DNA of 64,000 nt from Shinisaurus crocodilurus (lineage: Eukaryota > Chordata > Lepidosauria > Squamata > Shinisauridae), in assembly GCA_021292165.1 (NCBI GenBank), contig CM037878.1, forward strand, positions 289,774,971 through 289,838,970, read 5' to 3'. Positions 11,727-22,844 of this stretch are shown in pieces. Both the position numbers and the translations under genes were made by a program. How positions within the stretch are numbered: the stretch's first letter is position 1; every line of letters begins with the position of its first letter. Under the pieces are notes generated by a model. It was not told the DNA's origin. It was given only the letters and a program-made list of their open reading frames with translations, and ran no database searches.

Positions 11727-11880
11727 CTGCGGCGGCGGCAGGCCGAAGCGGGCTCCCGGCAAAACGCAATAGAAATCCAATGCAAACAGCCATTTGAAAT
11801 GCAAGGGCAAAATGCTACCGGGGGAAGGGGAGCGAGGTGGGAGGGCTGTTCCTCTAGCGGTGCCAAGTGGAGATGCCAAG

Positions 11881-11988
11881 CCGCCCTCCCCCAACCGCAC
11901 GCCCTCCAGATGGGTTGGACTGCAATTCCCATTGTCCCCAGCCAGCATGATGGCAGTTGCAGTCCAACACAGCTGGACGGCGCCAGGG
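11881..11988. mobile_element. palindromic MITE (family C), diverged
   Basis: cgccctcccccaaccgcacg at the left pairs loosely with the ctggacggcgccagggct end. The centre has ttggactgcaattcccat and atggcagttgcagtcca. Old, imperfect copy. Confidence 0.7.
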
Positions 11989-12338
11989 CTTTGTGTTTGT
12001 TTTTTTTGAGGGGGTGCGGAGTGGGCGTGATACAATTCTAGGCAAGATCGCTGCTAAACAGGGTTAGAGACAACAACCCCCCGTTACTTTTCCTGCTGGA
12101 AAAATGATGGGACACCCGGAACAGAAGCGGCGTGCTTTACAAGCTGCGAACTACGACGGCACTTTACAGCCCTGGGGAATTACCGGGATTTATTTTTTAA
12201 CCCTCCTCCACCACCACCACCTCGCAGGGTCCAGTAGAACGATGAGATCTCGAGCAGCGCGACCCGCTTGTTCCCGCTGCAGAAGACCCGCTGCCCTCTT
12301 CGCCTCCCAAAATGGAACAACCGCGTCTCGCTTGCCTT

Positions 12339-12415
12339 CTCCAACGCGGCGCCCTCCAGAGGCGGCGGACTGCACCCCCCCCCCCATCATCCCCAGCCGG
12401 CACGGCCACCTAGGT
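12339..12415. mobile_element. half copy of MITE family C
   Basis: gcggcgccctccagaggcgg is followed by a run of C and catcatccccagcc. Only one arm is recognisable. Confidence 0.55.
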
Positions 12416-12430
12416 CGTCGTGGCTTAGCG

Positions 12431-12570
12431 CAGTAGTTCCCCCAACCTTGGGTCCCCAGGTGTTGCTGGACTACAGCTCCCAGCATCCCTTGCCATTAGC
12501 CATGCTGGCTGGGGTATGCTGGGAGCTGTAGGCCAGCAGCATCTGGGGACCCGAGGTTGGGGAACCCCTG
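12431..12570. mobile_element. palindromic hAT-type MITE (family A2)
   Basis: Inverted arms start cagtagttcccccaacc and end ggttggggaacccctg, with gttgctggactacagctccc and its near complement inside. Same subfamily as 23996-24132 and 38638-38773. No clean duplication remains. Confidence 0.8.
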
Positions 12571-12942
12571 TTTGGGCGCAACTGGAGGGCGCTAGGTTGG
12601 GGAAGAAGACACCTGATGGGAGACGTAGTTGCGCAGGAAGGGATGCTTGGCACGCTAAATGAGAGTCGCAGGGATTTCTCTTACACACAAGCAAGCTCTT
12701 TTCTTTTTTTTTTTAATGTGCTGGGATTGCCCGCGGCTTCTGTGTGTCAGGCCTACGGCGTGTTGAAAGACTCTAGGAGGCAGCAGGGAGCGCGAGCAGA
12801 AGGTCTCCAAAAATTCCAGAGGAGCCGCCGCGTGTAATCTGTTGCAGCAAAAAGCACAAAAAAAAAAAAAAAGCACCTTCAACTCGGAATTTGTGACATG
12901 AGCTTTTGTGAACAGGAATCGACTTTATCAGATGCGTCAAGC

Positions 12943-13079
12943 CAGCCTTCCCCAACCCCCCCGCCCGGCGCCCTCCAGATGGGCCGGACTACAACTCCCA
13001 GCATCCCCAGCCCGGCTGGGGATGCTGGGAGTTGTGGTCCGGCCCATCTGGAGGGCGCCGGGAAGGTTGGGGAAGGGTG
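12943..13079. mobile_element. palindromic hAT-type MITE (family C)
   Basis: Near-perfect palindrome. Arms begin cagccttccccaacc and end ggttggggaagggtg, and the core has cggactacaactcccagcat paired with its complement. The flanks cgtcaagc (12935-12942) and cattaagc (13080-13087) match at six of eight positions, consistent with an old 8-bp duplication. Confidence 0.87.
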
Positions 13080-13451
13080 CATTAAGCGCTGCCCTCCATT
13101 GGCGGAGAGGAGGAAATGGAAGCCGTGGGTTTTGCAGTGAAAGAGAATTTTCTAGCGCCTTAAAAGACCAATGGAGAGAGAAACACATACACACACAAGT
13201 GGATATAAGGGGGGAAGTTGCCTGCTGTGTGAATGATACATATATCCTATTTAATTCTGAATCTTTCTATGCCAAATTTTAAACAGTTCCTCACAAAACA
13301 GTTTCCATAAAAGTCAATTAAAACAACGACCACCAATAAAATAAAATGAAAATAGACGGCAAGGTAATGAAAAAACAGAACTGTGGTGAGGGATAGGGGG
13401 AGAACAGAAGCCAGATAAAATCACCAGTCAGAACTAAAACATGGCTTTAAA

Positions 13452-13694
13452 AAGCCAGTGTGGCGTTCGTAGTGGTTTGAGTGTTGGACTGGGACTTGGG
13501 AGATCCGGGTTCGGGTCCCCACTCGGCCATGAAACTCACTGGAGTGACTTTGGGCCAGTCACTGACTCTCAACCTAACCTACTTCACAGGGTTGTTGTGA
13601 GGATAAAATGGAGGAGGAGGAGGATTATGTGAGCCACCTTGGGTTCCTTGCAAGAAAAAAAGGCAGGATATGAATATAATAAATAAATAAATAA
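13452..13694 (+). mobile_element. tRNA-derived SINE, full length
   Basis: Same family as 5255-5497. The head has a small insertion (tggcgttcgtagtggtttg) that disturbs box A. Box-B-like ggttcgggtcc is present, and the tail ends in aataaataaataa. Confidence 0.9.
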
Positions 13695-13699
13695 CCCTA

Positions 13700-14070
13700 G
13701 CTGCGCTTTCAATATTCGAATGGGTTGTATTTAGACGCCACCTGCTGATGGACAAATATGTGGATATTTGGTTTGCTGTTTCTGAAATGTATGCATAACT
13801 TTTTATTGATAGCTCTATCATCACGTATTTACATATACTTATGGAGATACAATTCATACACACCTATTGTAAGTGATTTCTTTTATTTGCTGTAAGACCA
13901 TTGTTTCCCCCCCCCCCTCTTTTATATGGTTTTGTTTGTTTTGGTGAAATTCAGTTTTAAAAAATCATTAAAAGATCCAGAAACCAGTTCTAGCAGTTTG
14001 CATCTCCACCAGGAGACGGTCTTTGAAAGCAAATGAGTCTTACGGTGCAATCCTCTCTTATAGATTTCAT
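13700..14070. other. no recognised feature
   Basis: AT-rich sequence with a C-run at 13909-13917. No gene or family recognised. Confidence 0.5.
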
Positions 14071-14222
14071 AGATCATAGAGTTGGAAGGAGCCTACAAGG
14101 CCATCAAGTCCAACCCCCTGCTCAATGCAGGAAACTAGAGGAGGGGGTCTCCCATCCAAGTCATAACCAGGCTTGACCCTGCTTAGCTTTCCACGCTCAG
14201 ACAAGCTGAGCCAGCGTGAGCC
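14071..14222 (-). mobile_element. 5S-rRNA-derived SINE with CR1-like tail
   Basis: Read on the minus strand it has a 5S-like head with the internal promoter motifs aaagctaagcagggtc and tggatgggagacc. It then passes directly into the CR1 3'-end sequence gggggttggacttgatgg and ccttccaactctatgatc. Fusion of a 5S-like pol III promoter to a CR1-type tail suggests mobilisation by CR1 machinery. Other copies are at 33388-33560, 33606-33949 and 49627-49790. Confidence 0.87.
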
Positions 14223-14225
14223 ATG

Positions 14226-14336
14226 TTTAGACAGAAAAAAGGCCTACAACTCCCAGCATCCCCCAGCCAGCTATGCTAGGGGTTGTAGCCTTTTTTTTTT
14301 CTGTCTAAACATGCATAGGATTGCACCTTGAATTGC
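14226..14336. mobile_element. foldback MITE (family D)
   Basis: The left arm gtttagacagaaaaaaggcc pairs with the right arm ctttttttttttctgtctaaac and is followed by atgcataggattgcacc. Core: tacaactcccagcatccccc. Same family as 17456, 18163, 21902, 41012 and 49261. Confidence 0.82.
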
Positions 14337-14586
14337 CCATTCAAGATGAAGCCATCCCAAAATACTTTGCATTACCGCAGGGAACAATATATTGTTGCTG
14401 GAAAAATTCACTTTTCCCTAGCTTGCAGCTAAGCTCAGAGAGAACAGGAAAGGCTAAGAGCAGATGACATCAATACCCTGCTAATAAAACAGTACCGGCA
14501 CTGCCTCCCTGTCAGCCCTGGTTCTGCTACACCCCTGCTAGGTAGCCCGTTGGTCTGATTCAGCAGGGCTCTTCTTACGTTCATGT

Positions 14587-14690
14587 TCTTGTGAGGATAA
14601 AATGGAGAGGAGGATTATGTAAGCTGCCTTGGGTTCCTTTCAGGAAAAAGGGTGGGGTATAAATATAATAAATAAAATAAATAAATATTG
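14587..14690 (+). mobile_element. tRNA-derived SINE, 3' half
   Basis: Starts within gttcttgtgaggataaaatgg and ends in aaataaataaatatt. The tRNA head is missing. Confidence 0.78.
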
Positions 14691-14808
14691 TGGAACCAAA
14701 AAGCTTGCTTACTACTATGTGACTTTTTGTATTATGCTGCGAGTGTCCAACGTGCTGCAACCACCTGGGACATCACGGGCATCATTGCTACTTCACGTTG
14801 TTCTAGAC

Positions 14809-14844
14809 CAGTGTTATCCAACCTTGGGTCCCCAGATGTTTTTG
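14809..14844. mobile_element. fragment of MITE family A
   Basis: cagtgttatccaaccttggg followed by tccccagatgtttttg: the first ~36 bp of the left arm only. Confidence 0.75.
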
Positions 14845-14889
14845 TACTGATGTACAGTAGAATAATAAAAATGAATAAAAGATCAACCA

Positions 14890-15145
14890 TTAAAATATTG
14901 GGCAAATAAAAAGGTTTTCACCTGGCGCCTAAAAGAATTCAGAGTGAGTGCCAGGCGCACCTCTTTGGGGAGCTGATTCCACAAATGGGGTGCCACAACT
15001 GAGAAGGCCCTTCCCCTAGTAGCCACCCTCCTAACTTCCTTTAGAGGGGGCTTTCTGAGAAGGACCTCTGAAGAGGATCTCAGGGTTCGGGCAGGCACGT
15101 AGGAGACGAGGCGTTCCTTCAGATACCCTGCCCCCAAGGCATCAT
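14890..15145 (-). mobile_element. L2-like LINE ORF2 C-terminal fragment
   Basis: The minus strand encodes a conserved C-terminal segment of non-LTR ORF2 (GAGYLKERLVSYVPARTLRS ... AFSVVAPHLWNQLPKEVR ... SFRRQVKTFLF). It is open without a stop through about 84 codons but lacks the reverse-transcriptase core, so it is a 5'-truncated, dead copy. Confidence 0.8.
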
Positions 15146-15734
15146 CCCTGCTAATTAGAAAGTCCCGAGGCTTCGATCCTGCGATCCTCTATACCACTGC
15201 CCAGCGTACGGATTCCTAATGATTATCATTATCTCATTTGTCTGCCTGTGTTGCATCCTGCGCAGTGGAGCGCGGGTGACGAAGGGGGACAATTTAGGCT
15301 GAAGGACTTCATGCAAACACAAATATTTACTACTAATAAATCAGCTAACAGATAAAAATCAGTCCCCCGGGGATGTTTCTTTGGCAAAGGCACCGAGTAA
15401 AGAACCGCAATCATTTAAGTGCACCACGCTGTGGCTTGTAGCCTCTGAGAAAGTGGCACGCTCCCTTTCTGGTGAATTTTTAATAAAGCAACAGGCATGA
15501 AATATTTAAATAAAGCCCTTTAGGAGTCATTCTTCGCTGAACAAAACAAGAGCAAACCGAGTTCGGTATGGGTACAAACATCTGTTTGTTGCATCTACTC
15601 CTCGGATGCAGAGGAGCAGGGAGCCTTGCCAGTGGGACGGGAGGAAAGCGGGAGGAAATGCTCACTCACAGAACAGTTTGAGCAACAAGAGGTTGCCATC
15701 AGCCATGCGTTTGTTTCATTTCGTTATTGTTACA
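15146..15734. other. no recognised feature
   Basis: No coding or repeat signature was recognised in this mixed-composition stretch. Confidence 0.45.
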
Positions 15735-15957
15735 TTTAAAGCCCACCTTTTTTTTTTTCATCTTGCGAGCAACCCAAGGCGGCTTACATGGCCCGCCAAC
15801 TCTCCATGTTATCCTCACAACAGCCCTGTGAGGTCGGGTAGGCTGAGAGTCAGCGACTGGCCCAAAGTCACCCGGTGAGCTCCGTGGCCGAGTGGGGACT
15901 AGAACCCAGAACACCCGAGTCCCAGTCCAACACTCGAACCACTATGCCACACTGGCT
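15735..15957 (-). mobile_element. tRNA-derived SINE
   Basis: Reverse complement of the SINE family: tail gcccaccttttttttttt, body acaacagccctgtgaggtcg, head ending ctatgccacactggc near 15955. The (ttta)n tail is mostly lost. Confidence 0.85.
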
Positions 15958-15959
15958 GG

Positions 15960-16800
15960 CATATATGTTGTCTCTCACACCTAATCTAATTTAAAGGGCA
16001 CAGGTTTCCCTCGCCTCTGCTCTCTTGCAAAAAACAACAATCGATTTCCCCAAAGGTCCTGTAACAGGGAAACAGCCCACAATGTATCTAGGGGAACACT
16101 GAGAGAGAAAGCAAACCTCTCCCACATACTCTGCTGCTCTCCCATTCTGTGGTTACCTGAAGTTCACAGGGGAAACTAACATCACCTGACAGGTCTAAGC
16201 AAGGAGATTCAGTCCAGGTAGAACAGTCAGGTCAAAGCAGGCAAGGTTCTTTTAGATAGATAAGAGTCCAGGCAAGGCAAATGCAAGCTAGATAAACGCA
16301 GAAGCTCTCTTGTATAAAGGGTAGCTGTAACAGGACCACGGACAGCTCTGAGCAAGCATTGCTGGCAGGAACTCTCCTACTAGGGACATAGGGGGATGTT
16401 GTCTCAGCAATAAGCGAGGGCCGGCTGAAGACTTATGTAGGCGGCAACCATCTGTAGTGTGGTCGGCTCCACCCGCTCTGGAGGAACTGGCTGGACAGTT
16501 AAAAGGCCCAGCAAGAGCAGTCTGACCTTTGTCTTCATCAGAGCCTTCTCCTATATACCCTGAAAAGGCTGCGGGCTAGGAAACGTAACAGCTGCTGCCG
16601 TCATAGGTGCGGTTGCTGCAGGAAGAAGAGACACACAGCATGCCATTCCTGGCTGGAGTGACAGCTGCACAGGATCAGGGAAGAGCCACCCGTTCTTGCC
16701 AACCATTCAGCACTTCCTCCTCCTTTGCCCTAAGAGGAGATTCATCGGCCACACTAGCAAGCGGCCTAGGGATGTGTGCGGAGCTGGACTGCGCGGCTCA
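15960..16800. other. no gene recognised
   Basis: Mixed composition. Short reading frames here have no domain signature. Confidence 0.45.
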
Positions 16801-16920
16801 ACCCCCTGAGCTCCGCTCACCCTACCTTTTCCCCGGCTGGACTCGCATTCTCGTGAGCCGAGCTGGGGAAAGCGGCTTCCGGGTTCCGGCGCTAGGTTGT
16901 TTCAGTAGAAATATGACCTA
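16800..16920 (+). repeat. left part of a split dispersed repeat
   Basis: The end, aggttgtttcagtagaaata followed by tgaccta, matches 20641-20668. The continuation of that repeat (aattgcgca ... acggccaaacc) is found only at 17580 onward, so the repeat is interrupted by 16921-17579. Confidence 0.65.
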
Positions 16921-17035
16921 CCGTATATACTCAAGTATAAGTCGGCCCTAACATAAGTCGAGGCCCCTAATTTCACCCCCCAAAACTGGGAAAACTTATT
17001 GCCCCCAGTATAAGTCTAGGGTGGGAAATGTACGA
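16919..17035. mobile_element. TA-flanked MITE-like sequence (ccgtatatactc family)
   Basis: taccgtatatactcaagtat is followed by aagtcggccctaacataagt. It resembles the dispersed tataagtc-rich MITE type. A related element is at 20418-20590. The right end is not resolved. Confidence 0.55.
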
Positions 17036-17455
17036 GGGGAGACTCCCGCCGCCACCCCCAGACACCCCCCGCCACCGTACCTGCACCCACTGCCGCCGAA
17101 GCCCCGCCACTGCCATATGTGCAACATTCATTCTCTCATTCATTCCCTTTACAACCAGACCTTGTTCCATAAAATAGCTTTGCAGGGAAGCCGAAGGGAG
17201 GGTTGTCCAAACCCCCTGCCCTGTAACTCAAGCGACATTTGTAGACATGGTGCAAAGCTTTGCCATAAGGCGGAGGGGCGGGGAGGCGCAATTTTATATC
17301 GACCTTGACTCGTGTAAATGGCTGCAAATGGCTGCAAACTTGGAAGCCTGCCAACTGTACGCATGTCATGTGAGCACTAAGAATGCACAGAGTGAACCAA
17401 AATAAATCATCACTTTTTTCTTTCTTCATTACTCATTCAATTTTACTCATTTAAA

Positions 17456-17566
17456 GGCGCAATCCTATGCAAGTTTAGACAGAATAAAGGACTACAACTC
17501 CCAGCATGGCTGGCTGGGGAATGCTGGGAGTTGTAGGCCTTTTCTTCTGTCTAAACGTGCATAGGC
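17456..17566. mobile_element. foldback MITE (family D)
   Basis: ggcgcaatcctatgcaagtt, then tagacag, pairs with ctgtctaaacgtgcatagg. The core has actacaactcccagcatgg and its complement. The right end, cttttcttctgtctaaa, is repeated directly at 17567-17584. Confidence 0.83.
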
Positions 17567-17579
17567 CTTTTCTTCTGTC

Positions 17580-17790
17580 TAAATTGCGCAACAACGGCCA
17601 AACCGCCCCCCCCCCCGTTTTCTACATAAACAACGTAGAGCCGAGGGGGACCCGGAAGTCCGGCAAGTGCCTCAGCTGGCGCTCGTGCTCAGTTCGGCTC
17701 ACACAGCGGGAGCGCCCGGCTCACGCACTGCAAGTCGAGTGCCGGGCAGGCCGCGCCCATCCCTGCAGCAACTGCTGCTGTGCTGCCCTC
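17580..17790 (+). repeat. right part of the split dispersed repeat
   Basis: gttttctacataaacaacgt, then agagccgag, and gctcacacagcgggagcgcc match 20700-20775 closely. GC-rich. Confidence 0.65.
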
Positions 17791-18162
17791 CCCGAAGTAG
17801 CCAGAAGCAAAATTAATGTAGCACTGAGGGCCAAATTAGACTGCAATGTTAAAATTACACCTTTGCATTTAACATGCATGTTCTGTTTTGTTTTTGTTGC
17901 TTTTTTTTTTTTTAAATGCAAATTGCATCACTGGTGGTGTTGGGTAATCATGGGGCGGGGTGTATGCAATTTTTGTGGGTTGCCAAAGGCTATCGAGTCC
18001 AACCCCTGTCGCATCAGCCCTTTCCTCCCATGGCGTGGTTCTGGGGGGGGGGAAATATCACTCCTCTGGGTCATGACTCCTGGCCCTCAAGCTATTCAGG
18101 ATACAGGAAACGACTACAACAAGATGAGGATCGGACTGCTTTTCCAGGAGAAGGACAGTTAA

Positions 18163-18270
18163 AGTGCGATCCTATGCAAGTTTAGACAGGAAAAAAGGCC
18201 CGCCACTCCAAGCATGCTGGGAGTTGTAGGCCTTTTTTCCTGTCTAAACTTGCATAGGATTGCACCCTTA
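18163..18270. mobile_element. foldback MITE (family D)
   Basis: agtgcgatcctatgcaagtt at the left and aacttgcataggattgcacc at the right are inverted. The poly-A and poly-T stems around the aagcatgctgg core pair as well. Confidence 0.88.
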
Positions 18271-19160
18271 GTCTCGTATTCAGCCCCCTCCCCCGCCAGC
18301 TAGAAGACATGGTCTTGCCATCACCCTCTGAATCCCAATTTGGCAAGTTCGCATTCGAGTCTCCCTTTGAGGTGGTGGTGGTGGTGGTGAGTACAATGCC
18401 CGCCCACCACTTTGCCCGGACTGTGCAAACATGGAGGCCCAACCTGGTGTGAACCGGTACTTCCCCCTGAGAATGGTGCGCCATGTCCTCTGCCATTGGT
18501 ATCGCTCCCCACCACCACCATCACCACCACCAAAAAGGCGTTGCCTTCATCAGGGAAGCCACCACCGTGCGGTCGTGTGCCGCGCCCATGTGGCAGTGGC
18601 AGTCCGCGCAGGCACGTCGCAGCCCCGTGTGAGTGCGGCACAGCCGTATCCCTGACGGTGACTCTGCCGGCTCCAAAGGCGATGAGGAGGGGACGAAGTG
18701 TGGGGGGCAGAGGGCACCGTTTCCTGAGCTCCAGGGTGCAGCAGCTGACTAGTATAGGCAGGGTGGCCATGTGTCCTAGTGTACAAAGGACAGTCCTCTC
18801 TCTTTGAAGGGCTGTGCAGTCCAAGTCCGGTTTAAAGATAAAGAACCCTAAGGAATGAGTTCGGAGTGGGCGGCCTTTGAAGCAGCAGCGCATCCTCAGT
18901 TAGCAGCACCTGGACAGCGGCCCAAATGAGCAGCCAAACAGGACCGCCCCGTCAAAGTCTTCTGCACTGTGGCGAGATGCGTTGTACATCTATTTACACT
19001 GCAGCAATGATTTCCTGATTTGCATATATATATACTATATAAATTAGCATGTGCACATTTTATTCATATCTGCACCCAGCATACAAATCTGCACCCGCTT
19101 TTGTCCTTCTTGGAGGGTGAGGCATTTCCCCTTTCTTACTGATGCGCAAGTGGCCACCCC
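18271..19160. other. no gene; GGT/CCA triplet runs
   Basis: Contains ggtggtggtggtggtggtg at about 18371 and an inverted accaccaccatcaccaccac at about 18510, which could pair. No gene recognised. Confidence 0.5.
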
Positions 19161-19163
19161 AGG

Positions 19164-20156
19164 AATCATAGCCTAATAGAGTTGGAAGGGGCCTACCAGG
19201 CCATCGAGTCCAACCCCCTGCTCAATGCAGGAATCCAGGTCAAAGCATCCCTGACAGATGGCCGTCCAGCCGCACCTTGAATGCCTCCAGAGTGGGAGAG
19301 CCCACCACTTCCCTAGGTAGTTGATTCCATTGTCTTATTGCTCTGACAGTCAGGAAATTTTTCCTGATGTCCAGGCGGAATCTGGCTTCCTGTAACTTGA
19401 GCCCATTATTCCGTGTCCTGCACTCTGGGATGATCGAGAAGAAATCCTGGCCCTCCTCTGTGTGACAACTCTTTAAGGACTGGAAGAGTACGATCATATC
19501 CCCCCTCAGTCTTCTCTTCTGAAGGCTAAACAGGCCTGGTTCCTTCAGTCTCTCCTCGTGGGGCTTTGTTTCCAGTCCCTTTATCATCCTTGTTGCCCTC
19601 CTCTGAACCCTCTCCAGTTTGTCTGCATCCTTCTTAAAGTGTGGTGCCCAGAACTAGACGCAGTACTCAAGATGAGGCCTAACGAGTGCTGAGTAAAGGG
19701 GAATTATCACTTCACGCGATTTGGAAGCTATACTTCTATTAATGCAGCCCAAATAGCATTTGCTTCTTTCCCTGGTGGGGGAGGGGCTGCCCCAACAGTC
19801 CTCTCAGGCCGGTGATGGTCGTTTCAGGAGCTGATGGCAGTTGCTCCCCGGCCTGGGCTTCTCTGCATTTGCCTTCTTTGCAGCCACATCACATTGCTGG
19901 CTCATATTCAGTTTGTGATCTACCACAACTCCAAGATCCTTCTCACTTGTGGTATGGATGAGCCAAGTGTCCCCCATCCTGTAACTGTGCATTTGGTTTC
20001 TTTTTCTTAGGTGCAGCACTTGGCATTGATCCCTATTCAATTTCATTCAGTTGTTTCCAGCCCAGTGCTGCAGCCTATCGAGATCACTTTGAGTTTTGTT
20101 TCTGTCTTCCAGGGTATTAGCTATTCCACCCAATTTTGTGTCATCTGCAGGCGTAG
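19164..20156 (-). mobile_element. CR1 LINE, 5'-truncated
   Basis: The minus strand encodes CR1 ORF2 C-terminal blocks in order: [40 protein letters not shown], then IKGLETKPHEERLKEPGLFS and [20 protein letters not shown]. The blocks are frame-shifted, and a foreign ~80-bp piece (ggtgggggaggggctgcccc) lies near 19770-19850. The 3' end is the typical gagtccaaccccctgctcaa CR1 end. Inactive. Confidence 0.92.
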
Positions 20157-20417
20157 GGAACATGAGAAGCTGCCTTATAGTGGCCCAGTTCGCACAATCA
20201 CAGCAGGAGAAATAAGCCATGGTGGCTTCTCCCCTACCACCAGCACCACGTGTGCTGGTCTCATGCTGGAGGGATTCGCATAATAACCCTCACCGGCGCT
20301 GCTTGCCCTGTCGTGCAAACCCGGTGAGAGTAGCTTCTTGCTGTGGATAATAAGCCCCCCAAAAGCCATACAGTGTTGTAGGGTTCTGGGGTGGTTTGTT
20401 AACCAGGGCAACAAGCT

Positions 20418-20590
20418 ACCGTATCTTTCCGTCTATAAGACGCCCCCATGTATAAGGCGCCCCCCACTGGGCAGTTTCGCAACCGGGCGGTTTTCTCCTC
20501 GGCTTACTTCCGTGTATAAGACGACCCTCAATTTTTAGTCTAACAATTTTAGGAAAAAGTATAGTCTTATACATGAAAAAATACTGTACC
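20418..20590. mobile_element. TA-flanked MITE with tataagacg repeats
   Basis: Begins taccgtatctttccgtctat and ends catgaaaaaatactgta. The inner motifs tataagacgcc, tataaggcgcc and tataagacgac recur. The ends are loosely inverted, suggesting a Tc1/mariner-like MITE. Confidence 0.6.
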
Positions 20591-20639
20591 CTTGCCTGGA
20601 GTGCATGTATAGCAAGCTACACCAGCGAGGGTAATTATG

Positions 20640-20815
20640 CTAGGTTGTTTCTGTAGAAAATGACCTAATTTGCGCAAATTACGGCCAAACCACCCCCACC
20701 CCCCTGTTTTCTACATAAACAACGTGGAGCCGAGGGACCCGGAAGTCTGGCTGGCTCAGCTCACACAGCGGGAGTGCTCCCCCACACGTGCTGGGGGAAA
20801 TAAGCCACTGTGACT
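20640..20815 (+). repeat. uninterrupted copy of the split dispersed repeat
   Basis: Carries, without interruption, the sequence split between 16800-16920 and 17580-17790, including ggttgtttctgtagaaaatg and ctacataaacaacgtggagc. Confidence 0.65.
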
Positions 20816-20819
20816 TATT

Positions 20820-21734
20820 TCCCCTGTGGTGGTGGTGCGAACTGGATCACTGAGTCAAACTATTGGTTCAGCTACCTCCGCATTGTCTGTGACAACCGGC
20901 AGCGTCTCTTCGGAGTTTCAAGCAGGCATCTTTCTCAGCCATAGGATTGCACCTGGGACCAGCTTCATGAAACGCACGTGTGCTGCTATTATATGCATAT
21001 ACCCTGAATGTTTTCTGCTCTTTTCCTTTCCTTTTCTTTTTTTGGTTCCTGCCAACACGCATCTCCCAATCGGGTTTTATTAAGTGGTAGGTTGCAAAGG
21101 CATATGAAGTGTTTTCATCTTCTTACCTTCTTTCCTGTGTTAATTGCCTCTGGAATATATTTTGAGCTCTTCTGACTGTGCTGTTGCTATCTGTACACTC
21201 TAATAAGCTGCAAAAGAAAAAGAAAAGAAAAACCTGCTAATAACAGGCTCAGAAAGGATTGCCTGCTGAAATATCCCTAAATATGCATGCAAATTTATTT
21301 GGAAGCTAACCTCAGTTTGAGCATTTACATATACCAGAAATGATCGTGCTCTTGTTGCAATGTTAGCGGCTCTGATGTGAATATATAACAGTGTTAGAAA
21401 TGTCATTTACCCACAAACAGTCCTGATAAATCCTAGAATACTTTATTATTTCATTGGGAATATGCTTAAGAGGTCTGCCATTTCTTGACGCCCTCCGATT
21501 TAAACAATTATCACCCTGTTTGAAATGTGCCCTTTTGGGGCAAAGTCCTTACGTTCACAGCAGCTCTTCAGCTCCAGTTTCCGTGGATGAAACTGACCAT
21601 TTAGATCTTTTCCAATCTGGTCTCCAGCCTGGCTTTCTGACTGAAACTGCCTTCATAGCCCTGGTGGACGACCGGCATTAGGAAATAGACCGGGAAGGTG
21701 TGACCTTGATTTCTCAGTGGCTTTTGATACTATA
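20820..21734. other. no recognised feature
   Basis: AT-rich. No domain, exon or repeat signature identified. Confidence 0.5.
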
Positions 21735-21860
21735 AACCAGGGGTAGGTAGCCAGGTTCTCTATATATGTTTTGCACTACAACTCCCCCAAAGCCCAGCCA
21801 GCATGGGCAATGGTCAGAGATTATGGGAAATGTAATTCAATGTGTTGCCCATTCAGGGAA
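21735..21860. mobile_element. diverged MITE family B copy
   Basis: taaaccaggggtaggtagcc, later tgcactacaactcccccaaa and gggaaatgtaattcaatgtg. Recognisable arms, poorly conserved. Confidence 0.6.
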
Positions 21861-21901
21861 CATTCATGGCTTTTACATTTATTTAAGTGTAGTTTATTTA
21901 A

Positions 21902-22124
21902 GATGCAATCCTACGCAAGTTTAGACAGGAAAAAAAGGCCTACAACTCCCAGCATGCCCCAGCCAGCCTACAACTCCCAGCCTCCCCAGCCAGCAAACCT
22001 GGCTGGGGCATGCTGGGAGTTGTAGGCTGGCTCGGGCATGCTGGGAGTTGTAGGCTGGCTCGGGCATGCTGGGAGTCGTAGGCCTTTTTTCTGCCTAAAC
22101 TTGCATGGGATTGCACCCGTAATG
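21902..22124. mobile_element. compound foldback MITE (family D) with reiterated arms
   Basis: The outer ends gatgcaatcctacgcaagtt and aacttgcatgggattgcacc are inverted. The inside holds five actcccagc-type arms: two in one orientation (21942, 21969) and three in the other (about 22011, 22041, 22071). The last three are near-identical ~30-bp tandem units containing ggctggctcgggcatgctgg. Confidence 0.85.
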
Positions 22125-22795
22125 CATTTCAATCCTGCAGTGCACTTCAGCGGTGAAATCATATACATCTGTACCCAGATATAAGCCCCATTAAGTTCAA
22201 CGGGGCATCTTATCAGAACAGTGAGACTAAAGCGACATACAAACTCACCTCGGAGTAAGTCCCAGGTGAATTCAATGGGGCTTAGACATGCACCAGATTT
22301 TTAAAATTATTTAAAATTATTCATAGGCCATTATGAAGGGTGGAACCCTGAAAGATTGCACTGTTCGGCTGTTCTGAGAAATCTCATCCAGCATCACATT
22401 CAGCAAAAAAAACCCACCGTGATATTCATCACCACCACAAGGCAGACTAATTTCTGGATGGCCTTTCTGCCTCTTCTTTGAGGAACAGATTCAGGGTCGT
22501 CTCTCCTTTAATGGATCATTTCCAACAGCGAGCCCAAACTCATTGTTGTTCGCTATGATCACAAGAGAAAGTCTGGTACCATCTATTTATTGTAGACAAA
22601 GGCGGCTCTTTTTGCTGCGACGGCAGCAGACAATTCCGTACTCTTGGCAAATCTTGCGATACTGAAGGAGAGGAAAAGGTTGAGAATAATTAGACCCAAC
22701 ACCGCCCTGCTGAGTTTCAAAGCTAATACTTAGCAGATAGTCTGGAGCACATAAAAATTCCTGCCAAAACTTCAGCACTCCTTGCCGAAGGGAGC
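22125..22795. other. short dispersed repeat, otherwise nothing
   Basis: 22170-22290 contains ataagccccattaagttcaa and gtgaattcaatggggcttag, a degenerate copy of the caatggggctt repeat. Nothing else recognised. Confidence 0.5.
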
Positions 22796-22798
22796 AAC

Positions 22799-22843
<45 letters not shown>

Positions 22844-22844
22844 A
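22799..22844. repeat. (ATT)n microsatellite
   Basis: About 15 uninterrupted att units. Confidence 0.97.

Noticed and set aside
17506..18162. 218-codon open frame
   Set aside because: It runs through a family D MITE, a split GC-rich repeat and a poly-T run. No domain, no splice evidence.
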